DNA of 45,396 nucleotides from Stagonosporopsis chrysanthemi (Eukaryota > Ascomycota > Dothideomycetes > Pleosporales > Didymellaceae), in NCBI GenBank assembly GCA_022560025.1, contig JAFISE010000213.1:1-45396 (forward strand), in the 5' to 3' direction. Both the position numbers and the translations under genes were made by a program. A model generated the notes under the pieces. The model was not told the DNA's origin, searched no databases, and saw nothing but the letters and a program-made list of their open reading frames with translations. Shown in pieces: positions 1-9,175 of this stretch. Within the stretch, counting starts at the first letter, position 1. Each line of letters opens with the position of its first letter.

Positions 1-54
1 GCTATTGTATGTGGCTCTATAACCTCATTTTGTGATGAGCTTCAAGGCTCGGAG

Positions 55-84
55 CGGGCGTCACGCGAATCCGGGCGTCACGCG
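55..84. repeat. 13-bp direct repeat inside the ADH remnant
   Basis: The 13-mer CGGGCGTCACGCG occurs at 55-67 and again at 72-84. On the minus strand the second unit in reading order carries the TGA that ends the ADH remnant, so a local duplication may have contributed to breaking the gene. Confidence 0.6.
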
Positions 85-369
85 CACAGACACGGTACCA
101 AAGGGCTCGTGAGACGGAGTCAGCGGTAGCTTGGACTGGTAGACCCCCTCGTAAACCTGGTAATCTGTATGACAGAACCCGGCCGCGCCGACTTTCAAGA
201 GAATGTCGTTATCGCCATACTGAGGTACTAGAACCTCCTGGATCTCAAATTCTTGGTTGGACTGCTAATAATGAGCATAAAGTGTCGCAGCAGGTGGCTA
301 CTTGTACTCTCTACCCCAACGACGACCTTAGGTGAGGCGGGCTGCCTTCGTTGTCTTGGGAACAGACAT
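61..369 (-). pseudogene. Broken N-terminus of a zinc-dependent alcohol dehydrogenase
   Basis: Reading leftwards from an ATG at 369, the first 13 codons give MSVPKTTKAARLT, a typical fungal medium-chain ADH start. A 66-nt gap (265-330) ending in TTATTAG is followed at 264 by QSNQEFEIQEV and then the GroES-like domain, with the catalytic-zinc motif GFCHTD and a degenerate SHEPFGTV where the family usually has GHE. The frame stops at 61-63 after about 80 residues, against roughly 340-380 for a full enzyme. The putative intron has no GT donor: exon 1 runs straight into TAAGG where GTAAGG would be expected, so unspliced RNA stops at once. The NAD-binding domain is absent from the window and could lie beyond its left edge after a frameshift or another intron. 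I read it as a pseudogene or edge-truncated gene. The family assignment is firm; the pseudogene status is an inference. Confidence 0.6.
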
Positions 370-735
370 ATTGTGCTAAGTACTCAACTCTTGGATGCAG
401 TGCTGTCTCGTATTGATTCTGGTAAAACTTTGAAGTCTGTCACAGTTTGCTATATGAGCTGTTGCGGCAAACCCTACCTCATCCGGAACATGACGTCGAT
501 TGCACGTTACAGGGATCCACTACACACAGCCGTTCTCCCGCGGTTGCATAGCTGACACTAGATGTTTCACATCAAACACACTTCCAGATGACGAAATAAG
601 CTGTACGTAGTCTATATAAACATTGAGGACCCTTAGTTCTATAAATTTCATATTCATACCAATATCTGTACTATAGTGATTGTAGCGGTTCTCCCGATGG
701 CGATACTCCGAATTTGTGATGTAGCGAAGCTTCGT
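370..735. other. Gene-free stretch
   Basis: I see no supported gene here. It is the upstream region of the ADH remnant and the downstream region of the membrane-protein gene. The open frame at 253-555 on the plus strand is largely antisense to the ADH remnant and has no recognisable domain. Confidence 0.5.
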
Positions 736-1317
736 TCAGCCAACGAGTAGAGCATTGACTTGCGGTATGATGAACAAAACAAAAGCTACCAGCGGAAACA
801 ATACTGCACAAGCAGCCATGATTAACACACTAACGACCGAGAATATCGCAACAGCCGCCCCAGACACAAGCATTAGCGACAGAGGTAGCGCACCAATGAC
901 CACCACAGATAAGTCAAGCACTAGCTGAAAAGGAGCTGACCAACCCATGAAAATTTTGAAGAGCATGTGTAGTATCCAGGGCGAAATGGGGGTTCTACAT
1001 ACCGCCCATGGTAGCACGAACACCAAGATGACGGAGAAGACCAGGGCGCGCAACGCCGGGTCCTGGTAGAGTGCATGCGGGAAATTTGGTGGCGGCTGGG
1101 ACTTTTTCGTAGGAGGTGTACAAGAATCGACCAAGCGCGGCGGTTGAGGGTAGGAGACTTGTTGATGTGCTTCGCCAATCCTGGCGGCACAGTGCCTGCA
1201 TAGTTGATCCGGCTCTGGAGGTATGCAATCGCTTGGTGTCTTTGGGGCCGTGGATGAGGTAAGATCACACTGAGGCTGCAATGGTGATGAATACCAGGTC
1301 GGTATGCGCTTTGTCAT
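736..1317 (-). CDS. Possible small multi-pass membrane protein, unknown family
   Basis: From the ATG at 1317 the frame encodes about 193 residues. The first 85 are polar and proline-rich, with a CRHC cysteine pair at 40-43. The rest is strongly hydrophobic: one segment at about 90-106 and a long run at about 132-185 that could hold two or three membrane spans, ending in a short NALLVG tail. The frame stays open upstream to 1476, but the ATG at 1317 begins the more protein-like part. I do not recognise a family. Membrane location is inferred from hydrophobicity alone. An unseen intron or a different start is possible, and two other frames are open over part of the region, so the model is tentative. 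Confidence 0.42.
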   Translation of the reverse strand: MTKRIPTWYSSPLQPQCDLTSSTAPKTPSDCIPPEPDQLCRHCAARIGEAHQQVSYPQPPRLVDSCTPPTKKSQPPPNFPHALYQDPALRALVFSVILVFVLPWAVCRTPISPWILHMLFKIFMGWSAPFQLVLDLSVVVIGALPLSLMLVSGAAVAIFSVVSVLIMAACAVLFPLVAFVLFIIPQVNALLVG

Positions 1318-1547
1318 TCTGGACGTTGACGCGGTGCCGTGTACTTTTGATAGCTGTATGTGGAGGGAGCAGGCACTGTAATAAGTGAAGTCGGGAAGCT
1401 GGCGGGCTTTAATTTTTATGTTTGTGTTGGCGGTTTGAACCGTGGTCCCATGTCCCTGTTGACGTTGCAGAACCAAGGAAAGGTGGACTAGATCCCTATG
1501 TGTGATGAAGATCTGTGAACACTACATCTCTGAGCAAGCACGTTTGA

Positions 1548-1616
1548 TGAATCAGTTGTGGGTGTTATAGCCAACTTAGGGGTCTATTGTTCCCAAAAAC
1601 GATCGCTCAAATGAAA
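1548..1616 (+). repeat. Dispersed repeat, copy A
   Basis: This 69-nt block aligns without gaps to 34163-34231 in the same orientation, with 56 of 69 positions identical by eye. Both share the core ACTTAGGG and ATTGTTCCCA. Nine of the 13 differences are transitions. It lies in non-coding DNA and looks like a fragment of an old mobile element (MITE or LTR piece). Confidence 0.65.
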
Positions 1617-1769
1617 CGAGTTCCTTCGTGACATCGACATAGCACACTGGAGCTAGAGCGGAAAAATGGAACACGCGAAAGAACGAACACGTCTTGAAGA
1701 CGATGATTATAGGTAAGATTCAATAGGATATCGTAAAAACGCTGTAGTTGGTGACACCCAGTTCAACGC

Positions 1770-2208
1770 TCATTGCCGGCCAGCGGAAGTGCCGTCGTTA
1801 CCCTCAAGGGCAGCCTCGAGACCCTCATCGTCGCCAGGCTCGGTGTAGGTGCCAGACTGCTTAGCAGCGCCACGTGTACGCTGATCAAGGATGTTGCTCT
1901 CATCAATAGCATCCTGCTCATCGCGCTCTGTATTGATTCAGTACATCACGGCCACGTGTAGAAATTGGTAGGGCATACCAAGCTGCCTGTCAGAGTCGGC
2001 GACTTCACGGTCGTTGTACTCGGTGCTCTCGATTGGGGCATCGTCCTTGAGGACGCGGATCTCGCTCTGGCCAGTGCTGGAATTGTGTTAGTGGATCCGA
2101 ATGTCGAGGTTTAAAGCTGTAAACGTGTGGTCTGCGATTAAGTTGCGATAAGAGGTGGTATTCTCTGACATACCGGCTCTCGTAACCCTTCTCTTGCTCG
2201 GAACCCAT
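1770..2208 (-). CDS. Small CHZ-like protein (histone-chaperone motif), three exons
   Basis: Exons are 2208-2174, 2076-1979 and 1927-1770, joined across introns of 97 nt (branch ACTAAC, acceptor TTCCAG) and 51 nt. The product is 96 residues: MGSEQEKGYESR, then TGQSEIRVLKDDAPIESTEY, a central DAIDESNILDQRTRG, and a C-terminus YTEPGDDEGLEAAL ending DGTSAGRQ. The whole protein is acidic and probably disordered. The IDESNI...RTRG core resembles the CHZ motif of Chz1-type H2A.Z-H2B chaperones, and I recall small fungal proteins with the same GTY-EPGDEEGL and DGTS ends being labelled CHZ-domain. If that is right it acts in the nucleus on histone dimers. Both introns are needed, since unspliced RNA frameshifts at once. 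The gene structure is well supported by motif continuity; the function is moderate inference. Confidence 0.7.
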
Positions 2209-3923
2209 AGCTATTGATAGAAGATGTGATAGGAAGGCGGTTGCGTTGAGTTGACTGGTGGAAAGCAGTCGTAAGTGGTAATTGCTGGATTGATGCTGGA
2301 ATATAGAGGTGGAAAACGCGGGTTAAATATTACTCCAATGTGTAGATCGACGTCATACTTTAAAAGGCGCGGAAGTAGCTCTATTGTCAATGCCTCAGGC
2401 GTAGCCGTCATGGTTTCCAAGGCGATCTAGGTCATGACAACATGATGTTTGAATGGAAGCACATATTTAGTCCACCTTGGCGGCTGTACAGGATCAGGGA
2501 CTGCCGCAAGTGGATAGATGGGCGGTGATCGAGGAGGCAGGATCGCGTTCTAAAGCGGGAGCTATTCCTTACTCGCGATGTCTTTGTTTTGCGGAGGCTG
2601 GCCCTGCGTCATAGCAAACGGTAGCCCCCCCCCCCCCCCCCGGCGGCTTGGATGCCAGGCTTCCTCTTTGACAATAAGCTGACCAATAGCTTAGATGCTT
2701 TGAGAGCCTGGTGGGTACAATTTGTACGTGCGCACGCCTCAAACAGCTCTAAAGGCCCTAAAAGCCCTACACACACGCGCATCTGCAGTATATGCAAGCA
2801 GGGCTCGCTACCTAACCAGAAGCTCAGCAACAGGGAAAAAGACGCTAGACATCCGAACTGGGGAAGGAGGTGTACAAGATGATAACTGAAGGTTTGGTCC
2901 TGAGCTCGTGTTGTCGTGACACCAATGCCTGTGAAACGAATAATTTCTGGCCGACGTCAACATGCGCTGTACGGAGGCTAGCGTCAGGGATATTATGGGG
3001 CGTATAGGATGGGGATTGAGATTGCCGACGATGTAAGATCGAATTTGTCCATTACATCGGAGTCTGACCCGGCAACCGATGATGTGACGGAGGCTGAAAG
3101 AGTGGTCGGCGGCTGGGTTTGATGTTGGTGCGACGCGTAAAACACGGTCGCGCGTAAAGTCGTGACGTTGAGAACCACTTAGACTTCCAATTTGGGCCAA
3201 GTAAAAGGGCATGTCCTGCATCACGTCGACGTTACCTTCTACGGGCATGCAGGGATCAAGCGAGGATCAAAGAACTGGACATTGCATGACTGGCGTAAAG
3301 GTGACGCTGTAACCATCCAGACCGCTGCAGCAATCGGAGACACAATGTAGCTCACTGCTCACGTGAGCGTACACACTCCGTCTCCTGTATCGATGCCAGC
3401 AATTGCAGACCATTGCAAGCACTATTAATTTTTGTCAAACAACGCTTCTCGCAGCAGAATAGCCGCAGGCCTGCCTGACAAAGGCTTTCACCCTGATCGA
3501 TCGCGGCTGGATTGAAACTTTGAATTAAAGTTACTCTGAGGCTGAACTGTACCTCAAGTCCAGAAGTTGTTGTGCAGTTGAAACTACAAGCAGGGTCGCT
3601 GAAGATTGGAGATGTTTCGTTGTTGAGGAGAATGGAGAAGAGGATCGACAAGTGTTCGTTCAGCCTCGTCTTGGCACGGACCCTTGCTCGATTGCCGCGG
3701 AGGAGAGCATTGACGCTGCCAATCTGGAGCCCATTCCTTCACCACCACATAACACAAGTCCCGCTCCGAATCGCACCTTACACAACGCATCGCTACCATA
3801 TCGTCGATTTTCACACCTTCCTCGCTAACAACTGTACTTGCGACAACTGCTTTGCGCCTCAGATAGGGTATCATCCGCACTGCACGTCGCAATCTTCAAA
3901 AGCGGCAAACGGCAAGACCGGCG
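2209..3923. other. Long intergenic region with a poly-C tract
   Basis: There is no gene I can support. Several short frames are open on both strands around 2609-3651 but have no domain, and none joins convincingly across introns. The left part is the upstream region of the CHZ-like gene and the right part (about 3570-3923) the 5' region of the Pch1 cyclin. A 17-nt cytosine run lies at 2625-2641. Confidence 0.5.
2625..2641 (+). repeat. Homopolymer of 17 cytosines
   Basis: An unbroken C17 run lies between GTAG and GGCGG. Runs this long are unstable and error-prone in sequencing, so the exact length should be treated with caution. Confidence 0.9.
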
Positions 3924-4982
3924 ATGGTATCAGCAGCAAGCACACCGCAGCCGCCCAGACGTGAACGCCCACGCCCGCCACCACCGGCAGTAGTTGAAGC
4001 AGAAGCGCAATGGATTTACGTCGAAGAAGAGCTTGTACAAGCGCCCTCGATATTAGATGGGATGCCGGTAGAGGAAGAGCGCACACTCCGCCGCAAAGGC
4101 GTCAACTTCATCTTGCAAGTAGGCATGATGCTTAAACTACCGCAGACCACGCTCAGCACAGCCGCGGTCTTCTTCAACCGGTACCTCATGAGGAACAGCC
4201 TAAAGGCGAAGCCCGGCGGCCCCAAGCCATTGCATCACTATGTAAGGACGCTACTGGATTCTTTGATGGCACAGCTAACTCTTTACAAGCAAGTTGCTGC
4301 AACTGCCCTTTTTCTGGCCACCAAGGTTGAGGAGAATTGTCGCAAGATGAAGGAGCTAGTTGTAGCATGCGTACGAGTGGCCCTCAAGGACCCGAATAAG
4401 CTGGTCGACGAGCAAACGAAGGACTTTTGGAAATGGCGAGATACAATCTTATACAGCGAGGACGTTTTGCTGGAGAGTCTGTGCTTCGATCTCAATGTCG
4501 AATCGCCATACAAGACTATGTACGACATGATGAAGTATTACGGCGTCGAGCACAACAAGAAGCTACGCAACTCCGCATGGGCATTCTTGGCCGACTCCGC
4601 TCTCACACAAATGTGCCTCCTATTCCAATCGCGGACTATTGCAGCGGCCTCCCTCTACTGCGGCGCTCGCATGGCTGAGGTTAATTTGGAAGACGATGAT
4701 GGAAAACCGTGGTGGGAGATCCAGCATGTCAGGCTGCGCGACATCAGACGAGCCTGCAATCTCATGGCGGACATCTACGAAAGATCACCGGACAAAGACG
4801 AGGACACAAATAAATACTCTGGGCTTAGAACGCCCGACGACGGCCTCGACTTTGGTGACACACCACGGAGCATGGAAGGCGTGCAGATGACTGGGCAAGA
4901 CTCAAGTCAAAACCAACCCGTCGCAAACGGGACTGGCAACGCGACAGAGAGAGGCAGTGAGGAGGGCGAGCTAGACGGCTAG
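3924..4982 (+). CDS. pch1: Pch1-type cyclin (cyclin T/K family, Cdk9 partner)
   Basis: This is the regulatory cyclin of the P-TEFb-like kinase that phosphorylates the RNA polymerase II tail and Spt5 in the nucleus. Two exons, 3924-4241 and 4290-4982, give 336 residues. The order is a short proline-rich N-terminus, QWIYVEEELVQAPSILDG, the first cyclin box with KGVNFILQVGMMLKLPQTTL and VAATALFLATKVEENCRK, then LVDEQTKDFWKWRD and ILYSEDVLLESLCFDLNVE, the second cyclin fold, and an acidic C-terminus. The phrases LVDEQTK and the LPQT/FLATKVE blocks match fission-yeast Pch1 as I know the family. The 48-nt intron (GTAAGG donor, GCTAAC branch, AAG acceptor) is in frame and has no stop; splicing joins HHY directly to QVAATALF, as the cyclin box needs. 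CTK2 or other elongation cyclins are less likely. Confidence 0.92.
   Translation: MVSAASTPQPPRRERPRPPPPAVVEAEAQWIYVEEELVQAPSILDGMPVEEERTLRRKGVNFILQVGMMLKLPQTTLSTAAVFFNRYLMRNSLKAKPGGPKPLHHYVRTLLDSLMAQLTLYKQVAATALFLATKVEENCRKMKELVVACVRVALKDPNKLVDEQTKDFWKWRDTILYSEDVLLESLCFDLNVESPYKTMYDMMKYYGVEHNKKLRNSAWAFLADSALTQMCLLFQSRTIAAASLYCGARMAEVNLEDDDGKPWWEIQHVRLRDIRRACNLMADIYERSPDKDEDTNKYSGLRTPDDGLDFGDTPRSMEGVQMTGQDSSQNQPVANGTGNATERGSEEGELDG
4242..4289 (+). other. 48-nt in-frame, stop-free intron in pch1
   Basis: It starts GTAAGG after the codon for Y106, contains GCTAAC and ends TTTACAAG. It is phase 0 and a multiple of three without a stop, so retention would insert 16 residues between cyclin-box helices rather than truncate the protein. 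Automated callers that favour long frames would miss it. Confidence 0.85.
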
Positions 4983-5645
4983 GAGAAGCCTACAAGCACC
5001 TCTCATTCACCGCCGCTCTTACTCGTCACCTCAACCCTGCAGCTGGTATGCCCAAGGTGTTATGGTCATGGCCTGTGCCATTTCTGGTGTCAGTCGGTCA
5101 ACAGGCCAAAACGTATCGCCCCAGCGGTCGATTCGATTTCTTCTTTACAAGTCCCCTCAGATCGTTCAGCAGATCTCGGCGACGTTCTTGAATTTGAGCA
5201 CAGCAGCTGGCGTTAGGCGAACGAGTACAAAGATACCCCTGAGCTCGAATTGTTCAGGCCATTATATTGCAATTCTATCCTTATACTATACCACATCGCT
5301 AGCTGCAAAGTTCACCTCACCAACGTCTGATCGAGACACGGCCGCTATATGCATTGCGACAGGTCATGCAAAAAAGTCATGCCGTATGCACCGTATCCAT
5401 TAGCCAATTACAGCCTTAGGATTGCGCAGCCTCGGCCCAAGTTCACGCGCCGCATCTGAGCGACTCTCGACGTCAACATCACCGCCATCTTCCCGCCTTT
5501 CCCTGCTTTTGCTTTTGCTGTCTGTGCTTTCAATCTATCCATTTGAGCGTTTCAACTTTATCCTACGTGTCTTCATCCTGCATTGCACTAAAAGTTCAAA
5601 ACTCTCACCTGCTCGTGTAGATTTGTAGCATATTCAGTCGCCACA
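4983..5645. other. pch1 3' region and hydrolase promoter
   Basis: No gene is supported. The second half (about 5460-5590) is rich in pyrimidine runs on the plus strand, common just upstream of filamentous-fungal start codons, and leads into the CGCCACAATGG context of the next gene. Confidence 0.5.
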
Positions 5646-7112
5646 ATGGACGCCACACCTGCAGCGATGCTGAAGCTCCTCGCGCCCAAAGTGCCTTTTA
5701 TGCTCAAGACCGCACTATGGCACGCCATCGGTCAATCCGCCACATCGTCGAAATGGGACCTCCGGACTGAACTTACTATCAATATCCTCCGTGACATGAT
5801 TGGGCCGAATTCGGAGCCAACGCCAATATCGAAAATCCAGCGGTTGACCACGAAAGATCCAGGAGTCAAGGGAAACGTCTGGGTTAGCAAAGTGAAGTTG
5901 GAAGTTCCGGGAGAAGATGACGTGCGGCAATTGCTGTTCAAGGCGATTGAAGACATGGGCACAGGATCAGAGCAATGGACAAAGCCTGAATCGCGACCGC
6001 TGGAAGCTGAATGGAACGGATACCGTGCAGATGCTCCGGACCCAAAAGCACCTCAACCTGCAGACCGAGATGAAAAGCAGGAGTACGCCAACTTGATGAA
6101 AGAAGTCACTTCCAAAGTCACACTCCTCTACTTCCACGGCGGTGCAATGTACCTCCTCGACCCAGCGACCTGCCGCCTCAACACCTCTCGCCTGGCAAAG
6201 GAAACAGGCGGCCGCGTATTCAATGTCAGATACCGACTTGCACCCTCAAATCCATTCCCCGCTGCCCTCCTTGACTGCTTTACCGCCTACCTCTCCCTTT
6301 TATACCCACCACCCGGCGCCCCGCATGCCCCTGTCCCCGCATCCGAAATCGTCTTCGGCGGTGATTCTGCAGGCGGGACTTGCTGTACTGCGCTGCTTCA
6401 ACTGCTGCTGCAACTGCACCGCTCGACCCCGGGCCGCGTCCCCACTGCAACCTTCCACGGCGTGACGGTCGAGATTCCACTCCCCGCAGGCATCGCACTG
6501 ACAAGTCCCTGGCTGGACATCACCCGTGCACTGCCCAGCATCGAAGGCCTGATCCAGTACGACTACCTCCCCCCGCCGTCGCAGCTCGACTCGCGCGAGT
6601 TCCCGCCCTGCGACATGTGGCCGGCCACCCCGCCACGCGCGGATCTGTACTGCGAGGACAGCGCGCTGTGCCATCCGCTCGTGTCGCCGCTAGCCGCGCA
6701 CGACTGGAGTAACAGCCCGCCACTGTTTTTTAGCGTTGGGCAGGAGATGTTGCGTGATGAGGGCGCGGTGCTTGCGCAGCGCGCTGCAGGGCAAGGCGTG
6801 GGCGTCGTGTGGCGTGAGTTCGAAGCCATGCCGCATTGTTTTGCGATGTTGCTTGAGAGTAATCCGGGGACTCCCGTGCATTATACAGAGTTTGCGGGGT
6901 TCTGTCGCCAGGTCGTGGAGGAGAGTGGGCTTGTTACGAATGGCGAGTTTATCAAGGCGAAGTCGCTGGATAGGAGTCAGATGGATGTCAAGAGCGGGTT
7001 GACGGAGTTAACGGACGAACAGGCTGCGGAGTATATGGTTAAGGGGAAGGAGAGGATTGAGGCCAAGTTCAGGAGGGGGCAGGATCCGGCGTCGGAAAGG
7101 CCCATGTTGTAG
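5646..7112 (+). CDS. Alpha/beta hydrolase fold-3 (HSL-type esterase/lipase)
   Basis: A single-exon protein of 488 residues. The oxyanion-hole motif YFHGGAMY has its histidine at about residue 164. The nucleophile elbow FGGDSAGG puts the catalytic serine at about 241. A downstream SVGQEMLRDE places the acid at about D371, and MPHCF the histidine at about 397. This order (HGG, GDSAGG, D, H) defines the hormone-sensitive-lipase branch of carboxylic ester hydrolases. The N-terminal 150 residues include MLKLLAPKVPFMLKTALWHA, a hydrophobic start that could anchor the protein but is not a clear signal peptide. The C-terminal tail after about 430 is charged. The substrate cannot be told; members act on short-chain esters, lipids or xenobiotics. 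It converges on the M20 peptidase gene with only 108 bp between stops. Many codons in the middle are very GC-rich. Confidence 0.9.
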   Translation: MDATPAAMLKLLAPKVPFMLKTALWHAIGQSATSSKWDLRTELTINILRDMIGPNSEPTPISKIQRLTTKDPGVKGNVWVSKVKLEVPGEDDVRQLLFKAIEDMGTGSEQWTKPESRPLEAEWNGYRADAPDPKAPQPADRDEKQEYANLMKEVTSKVTLLYFHGGAMYLLDPATCRLNTSRLAKETGGRVFNVRYRLAPSNPFPAALLDCFTAYLSLLYPPPGAPHAPVPASEIVFGGDSAGGTCCTALLQLLLQLHRSTPGRVPTATFHGVTVEIPLPAGIALTSPWLDITRALPSIEGLIQYDYLPPPSQLDSREFPPCDMWPATPPRADLYCEDSALCHPLVSPLAAHDWSNSPPLFFSVGQEMLRDEGAVLAQRAAGQGVGVVWREFEAMPHCFAMLLESNPGTPVHYTEFAGFCRQVVEESGLVTNGEFIKAKSLDRSQMDVKSGLTELTDEQAAEYMVKGKERIEAKFRRGQDPASERPML

Positions 7113-7220
7113 ATGGAGGAGTAGATGCATATACCCGTACACATATCTAAGGCGTTCTCATTTTTGATAATGTTTCTACAGTATCACTGGCCTAGGCTAT
7201 AGGATATGCTTGAACCTCGC

Positions 7221-8563
7221 TCAGCTTTCGGGAAACAGATGCCTGAGAATCAGCCCATAAGCCTCCGTACCCGCCACCAACTCATCCTGCGATAGTTGCT
7301 CGTTCGGTGTATGCGCGACCTCAATCGTCCCAGCACCATACAAGTACCTCAATTCCACTTGAGGCAGCGATGGGATATCCGTGCCGTAGAACACCGGCGC
7401 CTCCTCGAGTCCAGGCACACCAGTATCTAGGATCTGGGCTGGGTAGAAAGCATCTGCAAAGTTAGCATCGAAGGTGCCGTTCCTCTCTTCCACTTCCTGG
7501 ATAATCGGCGCAAGCATGCCCGCAATCATGTCGCGGACAACCTCCACAGAACCGTTTTCGCTGCGCGCGATGCGGATCGAGACACCAGCTGTAGCATTGG
7601 GGGCAACGACATTGTTAGCCAGTCCACCGCGAATGGTGCCGACATTGAGCGTCGAGGGGCCGAGAAGATCGCTACGAGGCAGGGCCGGCTCGAGGCTGTT
7701 GATTGCCACGATGGCCTCAGAGAGGTAGTTGATCGCACTTAGTCCGAGCTGGGGATACGCAGAATGTGATGAGCGGCCGGTGATGTTGAGGGTCAGACCC
7801 AGGACGCCTTTGTGGCCTGTTGCAAGTTTACCTTCGGTTGGTTCGCCGAAGATGCCTGCGCGGAAGGTCGTGTTGGAGGCGTACTCTGCGAATGCGAGCA
7901 TGCCGTCTCCGCCGGTTTCTTCGCCGACCACGAAGAGTAGGCCTACGGAGGGAGTGTCGTCTCGGGACCCTAGAAACTTCTCCGTAGCGATGGTCATGGC
8001 AGCAATGGCGGCTTTGGCGTCTACGCTTCCTCGTCCAAAGTGGTAGGTTGTGCCGTTCTCTTCACGGGTCTCGAAGGGGATGAATGGAGGGACCTGCAGT
8101 TTTGTTAGCACGTAGTACTGATCATCTCCAGGAAGTATGAGCTGACTGTGTCAATATGGCTAGATACCAACACCTCAGGCCAGCTGCCTTCATCCCGGAT
8201 AGCTTGAGGATAGGCAAAGACATTGAAACGGCCTTCAGCTCCTGCGGTCACGGGAATTCTTTCGACATAGTAATCCTTCCCACCTAAATACTCTCCAAGC
8301 CACTCTGCGCATTCGATCTCATCATCTGATATCGAAGGAATGTTGACAAGATCCTCATGCAGCTGAAAGAGGGCTTCTGTCTCTTCGGTAGTCAGAGGTT
8401 CCGGCGTGACGGATGCTGTTGAGCTTGCCGCAGTGCCTGACGTGATGGCGCTTGCAGAGGTAGCTGCACGAGATGCTGAACTCGTAGCTTGGCTCTGCGC
8501 TTGAGGCGCTGCGTATGCTACAGGGACAGCCAACAGGCCGAGTACTGAAATGAGCCGAGTCAT
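7221..8563 (-). CDS. Secreted M20-family metallopeptidase
   Basis: Exons 8563-8147 and 8093-7221 encode 429 residues; the 53-nt intron has a GTCAGC donor, GCTAAC branch and CTGCAG acceptor. The ATG at 8563 is chosen over the in-frame ATG 14 codons upstream because it opens a signal peptide, MTRLISVLGLLAVPVAYA. A serine/threonine/alanine-rich linker follows. Metal-binding motifs of the M20 (carboxypeptidase G2/ArgE/DapE) clan are all present: HID at 136-138, SVDAK with D164, VGEETGG with E197/E198, FGEPTEG with E223, and a C-terminal VAHTPNEQL histidine. It is therefore probably an active di-zinc exopeptidase or amidohydrolase, secreted or vacuolar. The substrate is not determined. The intron sits exactly between HIDT and VPPF, so both halves of the metal site depend on splicing. 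Confidence 0.9.
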
Positions 8564-9175
8564 GGTTTCTGGTGTCGAATGGAAGCCAGGTGAAGTAATG
8601 GACAATCCGCAGCCAGTGGGCTATTTATACACTGCATCCTAGCCTGTCAAGATCAATTGACCGAGCTCTCGTGGAAACCTGGAAATAGTCGTCATGTTGT
8701 CGGCTCGAATGCTGTGGTAGCAAGGGATCTTCATGCATAGAATGGCGTGGTGAAGCTTGGCTTAGTTGCTGGTACTTTGTATCATTTTCCGTGCAACACC
8801 TCCAGTGCCGTTTTTCTCTCTGGAATTTCTACCTTACCTAGCACATGCATACTCTCTGTAATTTATTGTCCTTCTTGACCGAATAATACTGTTCAATTGC
8901 TGCTCTGAAGCCCGGTGCGAATGCAAAATGTCAGGATGCAGCGAGTACACCCAAGACTCGCCAAGTGTCCGGTATCGCGAGCTCTGGCACGCCGTTGACG
9001 AACTGCAGTGCAAAAGTGGGAGGCTCGGAAGACGGTCGCAATGACGAAAGCGGGGGCGTGATGATAAGGACACGCTTGGCAGCCAAGGCAGGACCTACGT
9101 CGTGCTGGGAAGGCGAGGAACATCGGAGTTGAACGTCAATATTTTCTTTGAATTGCGCTGAAGTCCGCTATATAA
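8564..9175. other. Peptidase promoter and downstream gene 3' region
   Basis: No supported gene. It contains the promoter and 5' leader of the M20 peptidase (read leftwards) and the 3' flank of the unknown gene ending at 9176. Short overlapping minus-strand frames at 8834-9123 show no domain. Confidence 0.5.

Noticed and set aside
2609..2882. Overlapping open frames on both strands beside the poly-C run
   Set aside because: Glycine run comes from the homopolymer; no domain and no splice continuity.
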